Positions 1 through 9,382 of a stretch of DNA of 40,487 nucleotides are shown here, one piece after another. Source of the stretch: Planctomycetota bacterium (GTDB lineage Bacteria; Planctomycetota; Brocadiia; SM23-32); NCBI GenBank assembly GCA_021161675.1, contig JAGHAF010000052.1:1-40487 (forward strand). Direction: 5' to 3'. The translations under genes were made by a program, and so were the position numbers. Under the pieces are notes generated by a model. That model saw nothing but the letters and a program-made list of their open reading frames with translations. It made no database searches and was not told where the DNA came from. Every line of letters begins with the position of its first letter. The stretch's first letter is position 1.

Positions 1-652
1 CCGTCGCGTGCGGCCAACGGACGTGTCGGAATATCCCACACCCACCCGATTTTTGTTTTGTCATAAGCCCCCTATAAGGCAAATTTGCCCTTTAAACGCT
101 CACTTCATCCTTCACACTTGGCGCCTTTCGAGGCGGAACTCCTCTCGCTGTAAAGAGTTGCAGACGAATCCGGAAAATACTCGTGAAATCTCCGGGCTAT
201 AAGGTCTTCGTCCCTGGTGGCCCGATTCAGACTTAACCGCGGGCTCCCGTTCCGATCCGAGGTGACACTTCACCTGAATGAGCCAGAATTGATCCACCCC
301 TCGACGTTGCTCACGGCCCTGATGAGAGTCGAAGAGCAGATTGACGCAGATTGCAAACGAGACATTTCAGACTTCGGTTCTGTAGGGGCGTCCCGCACGT
401 GCAGCATGGGAGGATGAGGTCGCCTGAGCTACACCGGACCTTTCAGGGGAAAGCGGATGTGGCGCGTTGCGCCAGCATGTAGCGCAGTCGCCCCCGGCTG
501 CGGCCGTTCGCTAAGTTCATCCTTCTGCGTTTCGCCATTCCTGTACTCTGAAGGCATGTCAATCGAGGTATCGCGCGTTGAGTGTTCCGGGGATCGTGGC
601 AGCCCCCGCTCCCTGCCGCGCCTCCGAAGGCGGCGGCGTCATCCTTCGCCGG
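1..652. other. Intergenic stretch without a supported gene
   Basis: No reading frame here has a recognisable family motif, a good ribosome binding site and a plausible length together; the short frames on both strands look like chance. Two perfect palindromes are visible: GGCAAATTTGCC at 78-89 and TGGCGC-GTT-GCGCCA at 460-474. Either could be a regulator site or a small hairpin, but nothing ties them to a gene. The 3' end of argC faces this region, so a downstream neighbour outside the window may share it. Confidence 0.5.
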
Positions 653-1669
653 CTACGCACGGAGCCCCATCGTTTCCTCGAGGCCGAACATCACGTTCAT
701 GTTCTGCACCGCCTGCGAGGACGCCCCTTTCATCAGGTTGTCAATCGCGGCCGTCACTACAGCCCGCCCCCCCTGGCGGGCCACCGCCGCCACGTCGCAA
801 TAGTTCGTGAACGCCACCGCCTTCGTGCGCGGCTGCTCCTCGCCGGACAGCACGCGCACGAACGGCTCCCCGGCGTAGAAGTCCGACATGACCTGGAAAA
901 GATCGGCCGTCCCGGCCGGGCGCGTCAGCCGCACTACGATCGTGCTGAGTATGCCCCTGTCCATGGGGACGAGGTGCGGCGTGAAGGTGACGGCCGCACC
1001 CCTGGCGCCGGCAAGCTCCAGCGCGCGCACCATCTCCGGCTCATGGCGGTGCCCGCTCACGTTGTAGGCGCGCACGTCCTCGTTGCACTCGCAGTACATC
1101 GAGCCGCGGTCGGGCTTGTTGCCCCGCCCGCTCACGCCGCTCTTGGAATCCACGATGATGTCGGAGGGTTCGATGAGGCCATCCGCTGCAAGCGGCGCGA
1201 GCCCCAGCGCCACCGAGGTCGGATAGCAGCCCGGATTGGCGACTAGGTCGGCCTCGGCCACCCGGGAGCGGGTAAGCTCGGGCAGGCCGTAGACCGCTGC
1301 GCCGACGTTTCCCGGATCACCGTGCTTGCCATACCACTCCTCGTAGACCTTTAGATCATCGAACCGATAGTCGGCGCTGAAATCTATACAGCGCACCCCG
1401 GCGGCCAGGAAGGCCGGCACGCAGCCGTGCGCCACCCCGTGCGGCAGCGTGAAGAACGCCAGGTCGGGCCTGACGGGGGCATCGGAGGGCTCCATGCCCG
1501 TCACAGGCATGTCGCATATCCCGCGCAGTTCCGGGAATATCTCGGAGATGGCCGGATGGCCCTCCCTGCGGCCGCCGAGGTGGACGATCTCGACCTGCGG
1601 GTGGCGGGCCAGCAGCTTAATGAGGTCACGGCTCGTGTAGGCCGTTGCGCCTATGATGCTGACTTTCAT
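653..1669 (-). CDS. argC: N-acetyl-gamma-glutamyl-phosphate reductase
   Basis: Catalyses the NADPH-dependent reduction of N-acetyl-glutamyl-phosphate to the semialdehyde, third step of arginine biosynthesis, in the cytoplasm. The 338 residues match the usual ArgC length. Seen: N-terminal nucleotide-binding loop GATAYTSRDL (most ArgCs have GATGYTG), catalytic cysteine C148 in NPGCYPTS, and the GHRHEPEM motif (H207/H209) holding the catalytic histidine. The ATG at 1669 is preceded by a purine-rich GGGGAGAGGG. It lies 21 bp downstream of cysS on the same strand and probably shares its transcript. No other arginine genes are in the window. The Gly-to-Ala and Gly-to-Ser changes in the P-loop are unusual, but the catalytic residues are intact. 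Confidence 0.96.
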   Translation of the reverse strand: MKVSIIGATAYTSRDLIKLLARHPQVEIVHLGGRREGHPAISEIFPELRGICDMPVTGMEPSDAPVRPDLAFFTLPHGVAHGCVPAFLAAGVRCIDFSADYRFDDLKVYEEWYGKHGDPGNVGAAVYGLPELTRSRVAEADLVANPGCYPTSVALGLAPLAADGLIEPSDIIVDSKSGVSGRGNKPDRGSMYCECNEDVRAYNVSGHRHEPEMVRALELAGARGAAVTFTPHLVPMDRGILSTIVVRLTRPAGTADLFQVMSDFYAGEPFVRVLSGEEQPRTKAVAFTNYCDVAAVARQGGRAVVTAAIDNLMKGASSQAVQNMNVMFGLEETMGLRA

Positions 1670-1690
1670 CTGTGCCCTCTCCCCTTTTCT

Positions 1691-3178
1691 CTATGAAGGC
1701 GCGCCCTTCTTGAACCGCCAGGTGGGGCCGTCCGCGGAGTCTTTGACCTGCACGCCCAGCTTGCTCAGCCGCCGGCGAACGCCGTCGGCCAGCTCATAGT
1801 GGCCTGCCTTTCGGAGGTCTTCACGGACCTCGAGCATCGCATCCACCAGGTCCGATTCGATGCCGGCGCTCTCGACCGCGCGGCCGCTCTCATCGGTGAC
1901 GATGCCCAGGACCTGTCCTCCGAGCTGTTCGTAGAGCTGATTGACGGCCTCCAGGCCGTCCCGTGTGACGGCGTCTCCTTCGTCCATGAGCCGGTTGACT
2001 TCTCGGGTGAATGCGCTCATCTCCCCGATGGCGCCCGCCGTGTTGAAGTCGTTGTCCATCTCGGCAAGGAACTTTTCCCTGGTTTCATCGAGCAGTTGTT
2101 GAATCTGTCCGGAGGGTGCGCCTTCGACTGTCCCGCGCAACGATTCCCGGACGCGCCGGACGGCATTTTCGATCCTCTCCAGGCCCTTCCCGGCCGCCTC
2201 CAGCGCCCCCATTGAGAAGTCCAGCGGGCTGCGGTAATGGCTGGTCAGGATGAAATAGCGCATGACCATTGGCCGGATGGGGGTGTCGAGCGGCGGCCGA
2301 CCGGCGAAGGCGTCCTTGAGGGTGATGAAGTTGCCCAGGCTCTTGCCCATCTTCTGGCCGTCAACGGTGACCATGTTGTTATGGAGCCAGTAGCGGACGA
2401 ACTGCTGTCCGGTGGCCGCTTCCGCCTGCGCGATTTCGTCCTCGTGGTGCGGGAAGATGTTTTCGATGCCGCCGCCGTGGATGTCGAAGGTCTCGCCCAG
2501 GTATGCCATAGACATTGCGGAACACTCGATGTGCCAGCCTGGATATCCGACGCCCCAGGGGCTGTCCCAACGCATGATGTGTCCGGGTTCGGATTTCTTC
2601 CAGAGGGCGAAGTCGGCCGGATGGCGCTTGTCTCCGCGGGCCTCCACGCGCGTGCCTTCGAGGAGTTCGTCCAGGTTCCGCCCGCTCAGCCTGCCGTATT
2701 CCGGGAAGCTCTGCACGTCGAAATACACGGCGCCGTCAACTTCGTAGGCGTGCCCTCCGTCAACGAGCTTCCGGATCAGAGCGATCTGTTCGGGGATGTG
2801 CCCGGAGGCGCAGGGGCTGATGTCCGGACGCTGAACGTTGAGCGCATCCATGTCCTCGAAGTAGCTGCGAGTGTAGAGCTGGGCCACCTCCATTGGCGCA
2901 ACGCCCATCTGCCGGGCTTTAACGTCCACCTTGTCCTCGCCCGCGTCAGCGTCATCGGTCAGGTGGCCAACGTCGGTGATGTTCTGGACGTAACGGACGC
3001 GGTAGCCGAGGAAACGCAGATAGCGCACAACGGCGTCGAAACTGACGTAGCTCTTGGCGTGGCCGACGTGGCTGTGGCCGTAGACGGTCGGGCCGCAGAC
3101 GTAGATGCCCACGAAGCCCTCATGGAGCGGCTCGAACTGCTCAAGCCTGCGTGTCAGGCTGTTGTAGACCTTCAGCAT
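1691..3178 (-). CDS. cysS: Cysteinyl-tRNA synthetase
   Basis: Class I aminoacyl-tRNA synthetase charging tRNA-Cys. The 495 residues carry the HIGH signature as HVGH (37-40, after CGPTVY) and the KMSKS loop as KMGKS (276-280). All four zinc ligands known from E. coli CysRS are present in register: C28, C219 (HIECSAM), H244 and E248 (PHHEDE). The C-terminal third is the helical DALR/anticodon region. The ATG at 3178 starts only 9 bp after the sppA stop. I see no strong Shine-Dalgarno directly before it, so translation may depend on coupling to sppA. The reading sppA-cysS-argC as one transcript is inferred from spacing. Confidence 0.97.
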   Translation of the reverse strand: MLKVYNSLTRRLEQFEPLHEGFVGIYVCGPTVYGHSHVGHAKSYVSFDAVVRYLRFLGYRVRYVQNITDVGHLTDDADAGEDKVDVKARQMGVAPMEVAQLYTRSYFEDMDALNVQRPDISPCASGHIPEQIALIRKLVDGGHAYEVDGAVYFDVQSFPEYGRLSGRNLDELLEGTRVEARGDKRHPADFALWKKSEPGHIMRWDSPWGVGYPGWHIECSAMSMAYLGETFDIHGGGIENIFPHHEDEIAQAEAATGQQFVRYWLHNNMVTVDGQKMGKSLGNFITLKDAFAGRPPLDTPIRPMVMRYFILTSHYRSPLDFSMGALEAAGKGLERIENAVRRVRESLRGTVEGAPSGQIQQLLDETREKFLAEMDNDFNTAGAIGEMSAFTREVNRLMDEGDAVTRDGLEAVNQLYEQLGGQVLGIVTDESGRAVESAGIESDLVDAMLEVREDLRKAGHYELADGVRRRLSKLGVQVKDSADGPTWRFKKGAPS

Positions 3179-3187
3179 GGCGTTTTT

Positions 3188-4303
3188 CTATCGTTGTGTC
3201 GCACTCGGTAGCGTCGTGGACGGATCGGGCGCCCAGAGGTACATCGGTCGGGACCCGAAGCGCCCCGCGCCCGTGTCCAGCCGAATCGTAACGTCTCCGC
3301 GGCCCAGAAAGCCAGGCAGCAAGTCTATAAGAGTGGGCACCCGACCGTATTGCACAACGTGTGCCCTCTTCAGACCGGCAAGCGCCTCGACTTTCCTGAT
3401 GGCGTCCTCGCGGTAGCCGATCTCGTCAATCAGCCCGTTATCCTTGGCCTGTTGCGCGGTGTAAATCCGGCCGTCGGCGAGCGGGCGCACTATCTGGGGA
3501 TCAAGCCGCCTGCCGTCGGCCACGATCCGGACAAATCGATCGTACATCTCTGTAGCGACGCTGCTGAGCAGCGCCACCTCCTCGTCCCATTGCGCTTCCG
3601 TTTTCTGGCCGAAGGGATCGGCCATATCCTTGTATTTCCCGGTTTTAACCGTGCGGCTTCGCACGCCCAGTTTGCTCATCAGCTCTCCGGCGTCGTAGAT
3701 AGGCATCATGACTCCGATGCTGCCGGTGATGGTGGTCGGGTGGGCCATGATGTAATCGGCGCCGCAGCTCACGTAGTAGCCGCCCGACGCGGCTATGTTC
3801 TCCATTAGCACGACCACGGGGATGCGCGTCCTCTCCCGATACTGCACCAGTTCGTTCCACATCAGGTCGCATGTGGTGATGCCGCCGCCAGGGCTGTCAA
3901 CGTCCAGGATGATGCCCCTGACCTTGCTGTCGGAGCGGGCCCGGTTCAGCATGGCCCTCAAGAGCTCCACCGGGTCCCTATCGAGGGAACTGGCGGGCGC
4001 CAGTATCCCGTAGATGGGAACGATGGCCACTTTAGCGTTGCCCGGCGCGCCGGAGATCGTTCGCTCCGTCAGAGGGACAGCCCCCCTTGTCACGCCTGCT
4101 ACGGCTCCGCTGAGCCCCACAACGGCGCCGACGAGAAGGAAAATCGCCCCCACGACCAGAACGACCACGACGACCGTGGCAAACATCCCCAGCAGGCAGC
4201 CCAGCCACATAGACTTCCCGGAAGACGCGGGGCTCTGGCGAGTCGGCTGCGAGAGCGCCGGCTCCGGTTCATTCTCTGTCTGTGCGAAATAATCTGAAGA
4301 CAC
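3188..4303 (-). CDS. sppA: Signal peptide peptidase SppA (S49 family)
   Basis: Membrane-anchored serine-lysine protease that cleaves remnant signal peptides. I choose the GTG at 4303 (protein begins VSSDYFAQ, 371 aa) because AAGGAG sits six bases upstream (4310-4315); the same frame extends to 4342 but has no ribosome site there. One long hydrophobic anchor (about residues 33-70) is followed by the S49 domain. Catalytic serine lies in AASGGYY (S173), and the lysine in TGKYKDM. Length fits the short, single-domain SppA type of Bacillus rather than the tandem-domain E. coli form. The next upstream gene (flavoenzyme) ends 87 bp away; cysS follows after 9 bp. Confidence 0.93.
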   Translation of the reverse strand: MSSDYFAQTENEPEPALSQPTRQSPASSGKSMWLGCLLGMFATVVVVVLVVGAIFLLVGAVVGLSGAVAGVTRGAVPLTERTISGAPGNAKVAIVPIYGILAPASSLDRDPVELLRAMLNRARSDSKVRGIILDVDSPGGGITTCDLMWNELVQYRERTRIPVVVLMENIAASGGYYVSCGADYIMAHPTTITGSIGVMMPIYDAGELMSKLGVRSRTVKTGKYKDMADPFGQKTEAQWDEEVALLSSVATEMYDRFVRIVADGRRLDPQIVRPLADGRIYTAQQAKDNGLIDEIGYREDAIRKVEALAGLKRAHVVQYGRVPTLIDLLPGFLGRGDVTIRLDTGAGRFGSRPMYLWAPDPSTTLPSATQR

Positions 4304-4390
4304 TTTCAGCTCCTTACTTCTTCTCTCGACGCCTGCCCCCAAATGGGAGCCTTATACGAAGCAGCATTCTCCAGTACCGGCCCGCCGCAG

Positions 4391-5593
4391 TCAAGCCCGG
4401 ATGCCGCGTCCGAGGGAGCATGCCTGGAGCAGGAATTGCTTCACCACGGGCCACGTGAGCAATTCTCGCGGGCCCTTCGTGCCCACCATAACCCATGCCA
4501 GGCGATCCGCCAGCTCCTGGTCGCCTTCCATGAGGCGGAAATACTCGTTTGCCAGCCGAGGGCTTCGCAGCATACGGCTCACAAACTCACCCCGTCGCAA
4601 CTCCGCGTCGAACCTTTCCCGCACGGCCCTGCCGTAGCTTGCGAGCCGGAAGCGCGTAAGGTCGTCGTCTCGAAGCGCTTCCAGCAGCGTCTCTGCCGCC
4701 AGCCGGCCCGTTTCCACAGCGATAGGAATCCCTTCTCCTGTTGAGGCCCTTACTGCTGCCGCCGCCTCGCCGACGACGAGCATTCGCTCCGCCGCCAGGC
4801 GAACCCCGCGCAGTCCCGTCCGAAGGGCCGCCGTTCGCGCCGGCGTCGCCTGATGCGCATCCTGCAGGAACCTGCGAGCCGCCAGAGAACGGGTGATGAA
4901 CCACTGGAATCTCTCACCTATCCGTAGTTGCGCGCCCGTTTCGTATTCTCCCGCAACGCCTACGTTCGCCCTGCCCCCGCCCATCGGAAATATCCAGCCG
5001 TATCGGGGCAGCAGGGACTGATCAAAGGAGTACACGATTCTGTCCGGCGGACACGAAACTCCGTCGAAATAGGCGCGCCGCGCGAATGTGTGGACTCGCG
5101 CGCCCCCGCGCAGAACACCCACCGCCCGCAGCGGGCCGCCGCTGCATCCCGTAGCCAGTATGGCGCAGCGACCCGTCCAACTGTGAGTCGGCCCCGTGCG
5201 CACCTGAACGCCGCCACGTGCCGCCTTCAGTCCCGTGAAGCGCTCCTGCGGATGGAACCGCACGCCGGCGCCGATCGCGCGCTCCAGCAGCATCTGATCC
5301 AGCCGGCGCCGCGGAATGACGGCGCCCGGCTCTGCGGTGAAGGTGCGCACGCGCCGCCCGTCCGGGGCAAACAGGATGGCGCCGTTGATCATGTGCAGGT
5401 CCGAATCGGGGCCCGGGACACCCATCCGGCGCAGCAGGTCAAGCGCGTGCGGGCTAAGCGCATCGCCGCAGACTTTGTCCCGAGGGAACTCGGCGCGGTC
5501 CAGCAGAACGACGTCGGCCCCGCCTTTCGCCAGATAGAAGGCGGCGGTAGTCCCCGCCGGCCCCGCTCCGATGATGACAACGTCCGCGCCCAT
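4391..5593 (-). CDS. Geranylgeranyl reductase family FAD-dependent oxidoreductase
   Basis: A 400-residue flavoprotein of the geranylgeranyl-reductase family (p-hydroxybenzoate hydroxylase fold). Members reduce isoprenoid double bonds of quinones, lipids or carotenoids; the substrate here cannot be told. Seen: N-terminal Rossmann GAGPAG (9-14), the family motif KVCGDALSPHAL around residues 40-51, an ATGCSG motif near 148, and an FAD-contacting VGEAAAAVRASTGEGI segment near 272-287, the equivalent of the usual GDAAG. No transmembrane segment is evident. AAGGAGG lies seven bases before the ATG at 5593. It starts 36 bp after the end of the damaged glycosyltransferase, so the two may have formed an operon acting on envelope lipids. 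Confidence 0.85.
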   Translation of the reverse strand: MGADVVIIGAGPAGTTAAFYLAKGGADVVLLDRAEFPRDKVCGDALSPHALDLLRRMGVPGPDSDLHMINGAILFAPDGRRVRTFTAEPGAVIPRRRLDQMLLERAIGAGVRFHPQERFTGLKAARGGVQVRTGPTHSWTGRCAILATGCSGGPLRAVGVLRGGARVHTFARRAYFDGVSCPPDRIVYSFDQSLLPRYGWIFPMGGGRANVGVAGEYETGAQLRIGERFQWFITRSLAARRFLQDAHQATPARTAALRTGLRGVRLAAERMLVVGEAAAAVRASTGEGIPIAVETGRLAAETLLEALRDDDLTRFRLASYGRAVRERFDAELRRGEFVSRMLRSPRLANEYFRLMEGDQELADRLAWVMVGTKGPRELLTWPVVKQFLLQACSLGRGIRA

Positions 5594-5628
5594 CGCCGCC
5601 TCCTTGCTTTCGTCGGCGCCAGGTCACC

Positions 5629-6665
5629 CTAGTCGCTTTGTTCGCCTGATGGCGCCTGGCCTGCACCGCTGTCTACTCTTAGCAGCACGAGGTCGCCTCT
5701 GTTGTAGTGAGCGCGTGCGAACTCCGTGTAACGGTAGAGCGGCGGCAGGACTGACCTGTCCATCTTGCGGCTCTCAACACAGATGAAGGCATGTCCATGT
5801 GAAACCAGCGGGTCACGAAGCCCCGAGAACCCCGCGTCCAGGTGGAAGGCCACCGGAGCCCCCCCACCGCCCCGGCCCTCACAGCGGCCCATAATGAGAG
5901 GCGAAACAGCAGGGCCATCACGACCATGTAGGCAAGGGAGCGGCGCCAGCCGGTGGCCAGCGCGCCGCCGTGCCTGTAGCCCATGTATAGCAGCACCGTA
6001 GGGAGAAAGAAGAGCAGCGCTATCGGTCCCTTCGCCATCATGCCTATGGCGAGCCCGATCCCACACAGTGCGGCGTAGAACCAGCCATGGCGCGGCCGCT
6101 CCAACATGTGAAAGGCCGAGAAAACCGAAATGGCGACGCCCAGCGCGAGCAGCATGTTCACCTCGCCGACCGTCGCAGCGGGCGACACCATCGGCAGCGT
6201 GGCGGCTATGAAGCAGGCGGCATACGCTTTCAACGGTCCAAACACCGAACGCAGCGAGAAGTACATAACGAGGAGAACGGCAATGGCGCAGAACGCAGAA
6301 GGCAGCCGGACGGCCGTCTCGCCCGTGCCTCCGCACAGGCGGGAGGTCATTGTCACAAGCCAGTAGAAAAGCGGCGGCTTGGCAAGGTTGATTCTGCCTT
6401 CCACCTGCGGGATCAGGTAATCGCCCGTTCGCATCATGGTCCGGGCGCCTATTGCCCGCGCCGCTTCCATAGAGTGGGCGATGTCCAGACGTCCCACGCC
6501 CCAGGCCCACATCAGGACGGCGTAGAGGAGCAGAAGTCCGAGCAGCGCCGCCTCACGCGAACGCCGGACCCCCGGAGCCGATATAATTTGTTCACCATGA
6601 GCCTTGTCCGCTATGGCGACCCCGGCTTCGTCCTCAGGCGGCTCCGGCGCATCTTGCCTGTCCAT
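5629..6665 (-). pseudogene. Broken PMT/ArnT-like membrane glycosyltransferase
   Basis: The N-terminal part (from the ATG at 6665, which has GGAG eight to nine bases upstream) is a GT39/GT83-type polyprenyl-phosphate sugar transferase. It has a first membrane helix, then a loop with DIAHSMEAARAI and INLAKPPLFYW, matching the family's DEPRYAE and EKPPLFYW motifs, then about six more helices. The frame then breaks at a run of seven Cs on the plus strand (5859-5865). One extra base would join it to a second frame ending at 5629, whose HAFICVESRKMDRS and DLVLLRVDS look like the family's soluble C-terminal tail. Even repaired, the protein would be about 345 aa, whereas relatives have 450-600 aa and about 13 helices, so an internal segment also seems lost. 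A homopolymer assembly error or phase variation could explain the shift but not the missing middle. Confidence 0.7.
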
Positions 6666-6837
6666 GCAGCCCTCTCCACTGACGTTACGCTCGAGCTCGC
6701 GCATTGTAGCCCGCACGGGGAGGCCTGTTCCAGTTCCCATGCTGCTCCCGCGCCTCTATGAACGCGCGGCGCCTTGCCTTAGAGTCCCCAACCTCGTATC
6801 CTGCTGCTTTCTGCTCTTCCACAACCCACCGGACCTT

Positions 6838-7782
6838 ATGCACGTGACTGACAACCTAACGAAGAGGGTCAAACGCGGGCTTATGTGGGCGGCCGGGCTG
6901 CTGATCGCGCTAATCGTGTGCTACAACCTGCTGAGCTTTCGCGCAGTGCTGAAAGACGGGACCTCGGCGCCGCGAGACCCCGAGACTGGCATCATGCTCG
7001 GCGCGGAGCCTGTCCGCATTGACCGGGGGCGCCGGCGCGCGTGCGTGCTCCTGCACGGATGGCTCACCACGCCCGCAGACTTCGGCGCGCTGCCGCAGGC
7101 GCTGGACGCAGCCGGATGGGATGTCTACGCGCCACTTCAGGCGGGGCACGGGACCTGCCCCGCCAACCTGAGGGGAGTGACTGCGGACGACTTGCTATGC
7201 ACGGCCCGCCGCCAATATTGCGAAGTGCGCGAACGCTACGACGAGGTGGCCCTCGTCGGCTTCAGCATGGGCGGCGCCATCGCCACGATCTTTGCGGGCG
7301 ACGAAGCCGTAGATAAGCCCGACCGGCTGGCGCTTGTGGCGCCGTACTATGCCGTGAGGCATCACTGGCACTACGTGCTGCCGGCCCGCTGGTGGAGCCG
7401 GCTGACCTCGCCCGTGCTGCGTTACGCGTGGCGCGGGCGCATCGGGGTGAGTGTGAACCGCAAGGAGGGCCGTGGCGAGGTGTTGTTCTATACCGCCTTC
7501 CCGACGTCGGCCGACCGGGCGCTCTTCGCGATACGGCGGCGCATGATCGAGCGGGCCGCACCGGAGCGGGTCACAATGCCTGTGCTGCTGCTTTGCTCGA
7601 CCGCCGACCATGTCTCCTCATTGAGGGCGGCCGAGGACGTGTTCGCCAGGTTCCCATCCGCTGACAAGCGCATGGTGGTTTTCAACCGCTCGGACCATCA
7701 CATCCTGCACGACTATGACCGCGCGCAGGCCATCGAAGCCATTGTGCGGTTTCTGGAGCCCGATGGCGACGGCAAACATTGA
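6838..7782 (+). CDS. Membrane-anchored alpha/beta hydrolase (lysophospholipase/esterase-like)
   Basis: A 314-residue serine hydrolase. Seen: an N-terminal hydrophobic anchor (about residues 14-33) after a basic stretch, an oxyanion HGW motif at 73-75, nucleophile elbow GFSMGG with S143, acid D257 in CSTADHV, and histidine H288 in SDHHILHDYD. This order and spacing match the S33/monoacylglycerol-lipase-like group. The substrate is unknown, probably a lipid or ester at the outer face of the inner membrane. The frame is open back to 6604, but that part overlaps the divergent glycosyltransferase and is not needed. I use the ATG at 6838, although no strong ribosome site precedes it. The MFS gene follows after 9 bp, indicating an operon. 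Confidence 0.85.
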   Translation: MHVTDNLTKRVKRGLMWAAGLLIALIVCYNLLSFRAVLKDGTSAPRDPETGIMLGAEPVRIDRGRRRACVLLHGWLTTPADFGALPQALDAAGWDVYAPLQAGHGTCPANLRGVTADDLLCTARRQYCEVRERYDEVALVGFSMGGAIATIFAGDEAVDKPDRLALVAPYYAVRHHWHYVLPARWWSRLTSPVLRYAWRGRIGVSVNRKEGRGEVLFYTAFPTSADRALFAIRRRMIERAAPERVTMPVLLLCSTADHVSSLRAAEDVFARFPSADKRMVVFNRSDHHILHDYDRAQAIEAIVRFLEPDGDGKH

Positions 7783-7791
7783 GGACCGACG

Positions 7792-9066
7792 ATGGAGCTG
7801 AATCGCTCTCAAAAGCTGATGCTCTTCAAATTCTGCGCCTACGGGTTCTTGAAGAATCTGCGTTTCTTCGAGCCGTTGATCCTGCTCTTCTTCACGGTTG
7901 ATAAGGGGCTGAGTTACACGCAGTTCGGGGAGCTTATCGCCGTCCGCGAGGTGTTCATCTACCTGCTGGAGATACCCAGCGGCATCATTGCTGACGTCAC
8001 GGGCAGAAGGCGTGCGATGGCGCTGGCTTTTTCGTCGTACCTGGTCTCGTTTGTGGTCTTCACGTTCGCCTCGACCTTCTGGGCCTTCGTCGCGGGGATG
8101 ATCCTGTTTGCCGGCGGCGAAGCGTTTCGCAGCGGCACGCACAAGGCTATGATCATGCGCCACCTGGACCTGGAAGGACTCGGGGGCAAGAAGGTCCATT
8201 ACTACGGTATCACGCGCGGGGCTTCACGGCTGGGTTCGGCGGCGAGCGCCCTGCTTATCGGCGTGCTGGGTTTCTGCGGCGGGGGCTACCGGCTGATATT
8301 CCCGGCCACGATGATTCCGTACGCGCTGGGCCTTGGTCTCATGCTCACCTACCCGGCGGAGCTCGATGAGAAGACAGAGCGAAAGGCCGGGCTGAGCAAG
8401 ATGCTTTGCCACACGGCGGACAGCTTCAAGTCGCTGTGGGATACGGAGCAGCTTGGCAAGATGGTGCTGAACGCCTCGGTTTTCAATGCTTTCTTCCGGG
8501 TGGCCAAGGACTACCTCCAGCCGGTTTTGAGAACGGCGGCCATTTCTTGCCCCGTGCTGATGGCCGTGAAGGACCCCCAGAAACGCACATTTATCATTAT
8601 CGGGGTGGCCTACTTCTTCATCCACATGAACAGCTTTGCGGCCAGCCGCATGAGCGGCAGGCTCGTCGAGCGAACCGGGCGTTTGGCCGGCACGCTCAAC
8701 TGGCTCTTCTGGGCCCTGGGTGGCGTCTTCTGCGCGGCCGGATTTCTCTACGAGAGCAAGCTCGCCATACCTGCAGTGCTCGTGCTTTTTCTGCTTTACA
8801 CGCTCAACAACCTGCGCATGCCGGCGGTCGTTGGTTTCTTGAGCGACCGGATTCCTGGCCCCCAGCGGGCGACGATCCTTTCCGTCCAGTCCCAGCTCAG
8901 GGCCGTGACGGCGGCGGTGCTGGCGCCGCTGTTCGGCCGGATTGCGGACCACGCACATCTGGGCATTGGGTGGGTTTTTCTGGGGGGTGGAGTGGCTTTG
9001 CTCGCGCTGGGCGTGGTGCTTCGCCTTAAGGAACCGGGGGCGGTTGGGGAGGCCCAAAGCGGGTGA
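7792..9066 (+). CDS. Major facilitator superfamily transporter
   Basis: A 424-residue polytopic membrane protein with about 12 predicted helices. The loop between helices 2 and 3 has GIIADVTGRRRAM, the MFS motif A (G-x3-D-x2-G-R-R), and a weaker copy SGRLVERTGR sits between helices 8 and 9. The first half shows EIPSG in helix 2, seen in several sugar and drug effluxers. The substrate cannot be assigned. GAGG lies eight bases before the ATG at 7792, and the gene follows the hydrolase closely, so the two may act together, for example hydrolysing and moving one compound; that is an inference. The promoter of the downstream tRNA begins 27 bp after the stop. Confidence 0.88.
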   Translation: MELNRSQKLMLFKFCAYGFLKNLRFFEPLILLFFTVDKGLSYTQFGELIAVREVFIYLLEIPSGIIADVTGRRRAMALAFSSYLVSFVVFTFASTFWAFVAGMILFAGGEAFRSGTHKAMIMRHLDLEGLGGKKVHYYGITRGASRLGSAASALLIGVLGFCGGGYRLIFPATMIPYALGLGLMLTYPAELDEKTERKAGLSKMLCHTADSFKSLWDTEQLGKMVLNASVFNAFFRVAKDYLQPVLRTAAISCPVLMAVKDPQKRTFIIIGVAYFFIHMNSFAASRMSGRLVERTGRLAGTLNWLFWALGGVFCAAGFLYESKLAIPAVLVLFLLYTLNNLRMPAVVGFLSDRIPGPQRATILSVQSQLRAVTAAVLAPLFGRIADHAHLGIGWVFLGGGVALLALGVVLRLKEPGAVGEAQSG

Positions 9067-9093
9067 CATTTCAGCGTGGCCCACGACTGCGGT

Positions 9094-9122
9094 TTGACTT
9101 TCCGACGCGTGCGGGCTATATT
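9094..9122 (+). promoter_or_regulatory. Sigma-70-type promoter of the tRNA gene
   Basis: TTGACT at 9094-9099 and TATATT at 9117-9122 are separated by exactly 17 bases, and the tRNA begins at 9133. This predicts a transcript starting almost at the tRNA 5' end, as is usual for single tRNA genes. Confidence 0.75.
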
Positions 9123-9132
9123 GCCGGTTCCG

Positions 9133-9207
9133 GGGCCCATAGCTCAATGGTAGAGCAGCGGACTCATAATCCGTGCGTTGCAGGTCCGAATCCTGCTGGG
9201 CCCACCA
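9133..9207 (+). tRNA. tRNA with CAU anticodon (elongator Met or Ile2)
   Basis: A complete cloverleaf is visible. The acceptor GGGCCCA pairs with TGGGCCC, D stem GCTC/GAGC, anticodon stem GCGGA/TCCGT around loop CTCATAA (anticodon CAT), T stem GCAGG/CCTGC with loop TCCGAAT, discriminator A, and an encoded CCA at 9205-9207. The paired first base and the lack of three G-C pairs under the loop argue against an initiator. A CAU tRNA of this kind is either elongator methionine or the isoleucine tRNA modified by TilS, which cannot be separated by eye. It has its own promoter at 9094-9122. Confidence 0.93.
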
Positions 9208-9298
9208 TCCTTCGCTTTCGAATCTTTCTCTGAAAAGCTCATAAGCTACGGCTGGCAACCCATCTCCAACCGCTGGATGGAACGCAAAGCGAAGGATG
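9206..9298. repeat. 13-bp inverted repeat starting in the tRNA 3' end
   Basis: CATCCTTCGCTTT at 9206-9218 is repeated as its exact reverse complement AAAGCGAAGGATG at 9286-9298. The left arm begins inside the tRNA CCA. The 67 bp between the arms hold no gene. The arms could form a stem that ends tRNA transcription, or be the edges of a small inserted element. Confidence 0.6.
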
Positions 9299-9336
9299 CG
9301 CGCCGTAGTCCCGCGACGGTTTGACTTTACTCACCG

Positions 9337-9362
9337 CCCTGAGCTCCTCGAGGGGCTCAGGG
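9337..9362. repeat. Short palindrome next to the GIY-YIG remnant
   Basis: CCCTGAGC (9337-9344) and GCTCAGGG (9355-9362) are perfect inverted arms around a CTCGAG core. It resembles extragenic palindromes seen beside small nuclease genes in many environmental genomes. That likeness is from memory and unchecked. Confidence 0.5.
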
Positions 9363-9382
9363 ACGAAGGCGGGCAGTCCACC

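Noticed and set aside
2237..3211. 324-aa plus-strand frame opposite cysS
   Set aside because: Shadow of a clear cysteinyl-tRNA synthetase with all catalytic residues.
8224..9258. 344-aa minus-strand frame across the MFS gene and tRNA
   Set aside because: It covers a tRNA and a well-supported transporter; composition is that of an antisense frame.
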